The notes under the pieces: generated by a model
Databases searched by the model: none
What the model was told of the DNA's origin: nothing
What the model saw: the letters and a program-made list of their open reading frames with translations, nothing else
Program-made: the position numbers and the translations under genes
Shown: positions 63,213-64,000 of the stretch, piece by piece
Numbering within the stretch: the stretch's first letter is position 1
Layout: each line of letters starts with the position of its first letter
NCBI GenBank assembly: GCA_900208305.1
Contig: OAPG01000018.1
Location: forward strand, 372,001-436,000
DNA: 64,000 nucleotides
Source of the DNA: Melanopsichium pennsylvanicum
Lineage: Eukaryota; Basidiomycota; Ustilaginomycetes; Ustilaginales
Direction: 5' to 3'

Positions 63213-64000
63213 ATGTCGTTCGGCTTTCAATTTGACGAGTCCGAAATGGACGAGGAGTACCTCTCTTCCGATCCTCAACAGCCGTTCACATCCTCATCCA
63301 CTTCAGCACGAAGCCCGTCCATAGAGCAGGCCCCATTTACCTTTCATCTACTAGACGACATGTTGCAAAATCTCCCATCACGAATCTCGTATTCTTCAAT
63401 TCACGTCACGCTTCCAAGTCGAGACGGTAGTGACAGGACTCAGAGACTGTTGAGGCGCGATGTATTTGATGCGCGCTTCCAGATGCTGGTGGATGAGGAT
63501 GAAGAAGAGCAAGAAATCGAAGCAGCAGCAGTACCAGGAGCAAGTTCGGGGGCTGTGACGGCGACGCAAGTTTCTGTGGATGCCGAATCAGATTTAATAC
63601 CGGGAGTGTACGAGGGTGGATTGAAGACTTGGGAGTGCGCTTTGGATCTGGTCGAGACCATTGATGCGCTACAAGCTAGTTGCAATGATCGTGACTGTAG
63701 TAGATTGTGGTCGGACTGCTACGACGGTAAGGAGGTCTTGGAGCTTGGCTGCGGAACAGCCATTCCGTCGCTATACATTTTCAGTCAGATTCTGAAGGAA
63801 GCCCCCTCGCCAAAATTCCTTACCCTTCATTTGGCCGACTACAACGCCCAAGTGCTTCAGCTGGTCACTCTTCCGAATCTGATCCTGACTTGGTATGACT
63901 CTCCAGCAGCCCTTGAGTTTCGACACCACACACACGCAGTGCAGCTTGCTCACGAACGACAAGAACTCTTAAGTCGAGGTCAAGACCATTTCGACACCTC
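63213..64000 (+). CDS. HPM1: Protein-histidine N-methyltransferase (Hpm1/METTL18), 3'-truncated
   Basis: The frame opens at the ATG at 63213 and has no stop to the window end, giving at least 262 residues. An acidic leader (ESEMDEEYLSSD) is followed by the Hpm1 N-terminal region (LPSRISYSSIHVTLPS). The conserved DLIPGVYEGGLKTWECALDLVE block precedes the SAM-binding motif I VLELGCGTAIPSLYIF, and LHLADYNAQVLQLVTLPNLIL contains the second conserved Asp and the helix after it. This order matches Hpm1/METTL18. Family knowledge: yeast Hpm1 methylates a histidine of ribosomal protein Rpl3 and affects translation and ribosome assembly. The C-terminal part of the methyltransferase domain lies outside the window. 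There is a possible intron near the end that cannot be judged from this window. Confidence 0.9.
   Translation, partial: MSFGFQFDESEMDEEYLSSDPQQPFTSSSTSARSPSIEQAPFTFHLLDDMLQNLPSRISYSSIHVTLPSRDGSDRTQRLLRRDVFDARFQMLVDEDEEEQEIEAAAVPGASSGAVTATQVSVDAESDLIPGVYEGGLKTWECALDLVETIDALQASCNDRDCSRLWSDCYDGKEVLELGCGTAIPSLYIFSQILKEAPSPKFLTLHLADYNAQVLQLVTLPNLILTWYDSPAALEFRHHTHAVQLAHERQELLSRGQDHFDT

Noticed and set aside
1..64000. CRISPR arrays, phage or bacterial-type defence operons
   Set aside because: The window is fungal nuclear DNA. No regularly spaced repeats, no operons and no bacterial promoter or ribosome-binding layout are seen.
1..64000. A secondary-metabolite or effector gene cluster
   Set aside because: Only one clearly secreted small protein and one monooxygenase/reductase pair are present; the neighbours are housekeeping genes, so a cluster is not supported.

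Overview
This window is nuclear DNA of a basidiomycete fungus. The gene set best fits a smut (Ustilaginomycotina, Ustilago/Sporisorium-like). Open reading frames are long, with few introns (one or two, or none). Proteins are rich in Ser/Ala/Arg and low-complexity inserts, homopolymer tracts lie between genes, and GT-AG introns interrupt fungal housekeeping genes. There are no bacterial operons, no CRISPR array and no recognisable transposon. The species is inferred from style and cannot be proved without a search. I find 22 protein genes (two cut by the window edges) and one intron-bearing tRNA gene.

Layout. 0-9 kb: the 3' part of a GUP1-type MBOAT gene, a four-span membrane protein, an unrecognised 826-aa membrane protein, mitochondrial ribosomal protein mS35, and EMC3. 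9-22 kb: the GATOR1 subunit NPR3, phosphatidylethanolamine methyltransferase CHO2 with a newly deduced first exon, and a two-RRM RNA-binding protein with three exons. 22-33 kb: a NIPA-type magnesium transporter, the SMC5/6 subunit NSE3 (MAGE fold), a large LRR plus tandem CCCH zinc-finger protein, and an HSDL2-like dehydrogenase. 34-45 kb: a METTL3/Ime4 RNA m6A methyltransferase divergent from a tail-anchored, possibly Pex26-like protein, then a 2.1-kb gene-free stretch, a single-pass Ser-rich membrane protein and an F-box/WD40 protein. 45-53 kb: a DszC/SfnB-like flavin monooxygenase divergent from an MDR-family reductase, an HD-domain hydrolase and a C2H2 (matrin-type) zinc-finger protein. 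53-64 kb: PI-specific phospholipase C, tRNA-Gly(GCC), a secreted double-psi beta-barrel protein, dihydroxy-acid dehydratase ILV3, and the 5' part of the protein-histidine methyltransferase HPM1.

The genes do not form one pathway. They are mostly conserved housekeeping and regulatory genes in mixed orientation: lipid synthesis and signalling (GUP1, CHO2, PLC), ER and membrane biogenesis (EMC3), amino-acid sensing and synthesis (NPR3, ILV3), genome maintenance (NSE3), RNA biology (METTL3-like, RRM and CCCH proteins) and translation (mS35, tRNA-Gly, HPM1). I see no convincing undescribed multi-gene system. The best candidates for a second look are the LRR-CCCH-FG-rich protein, the complete-looking METTL3 gene, the secreted beta-barrel protein with a polybasic linker, the flavin monooxygenase/MDR reductase pair, the orphan 826-aa membrane protein and the intron in tRNA-Gly(GCC). 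All gene models come from reading frames, splice-site logic and family recall; no search or transcript data were available.
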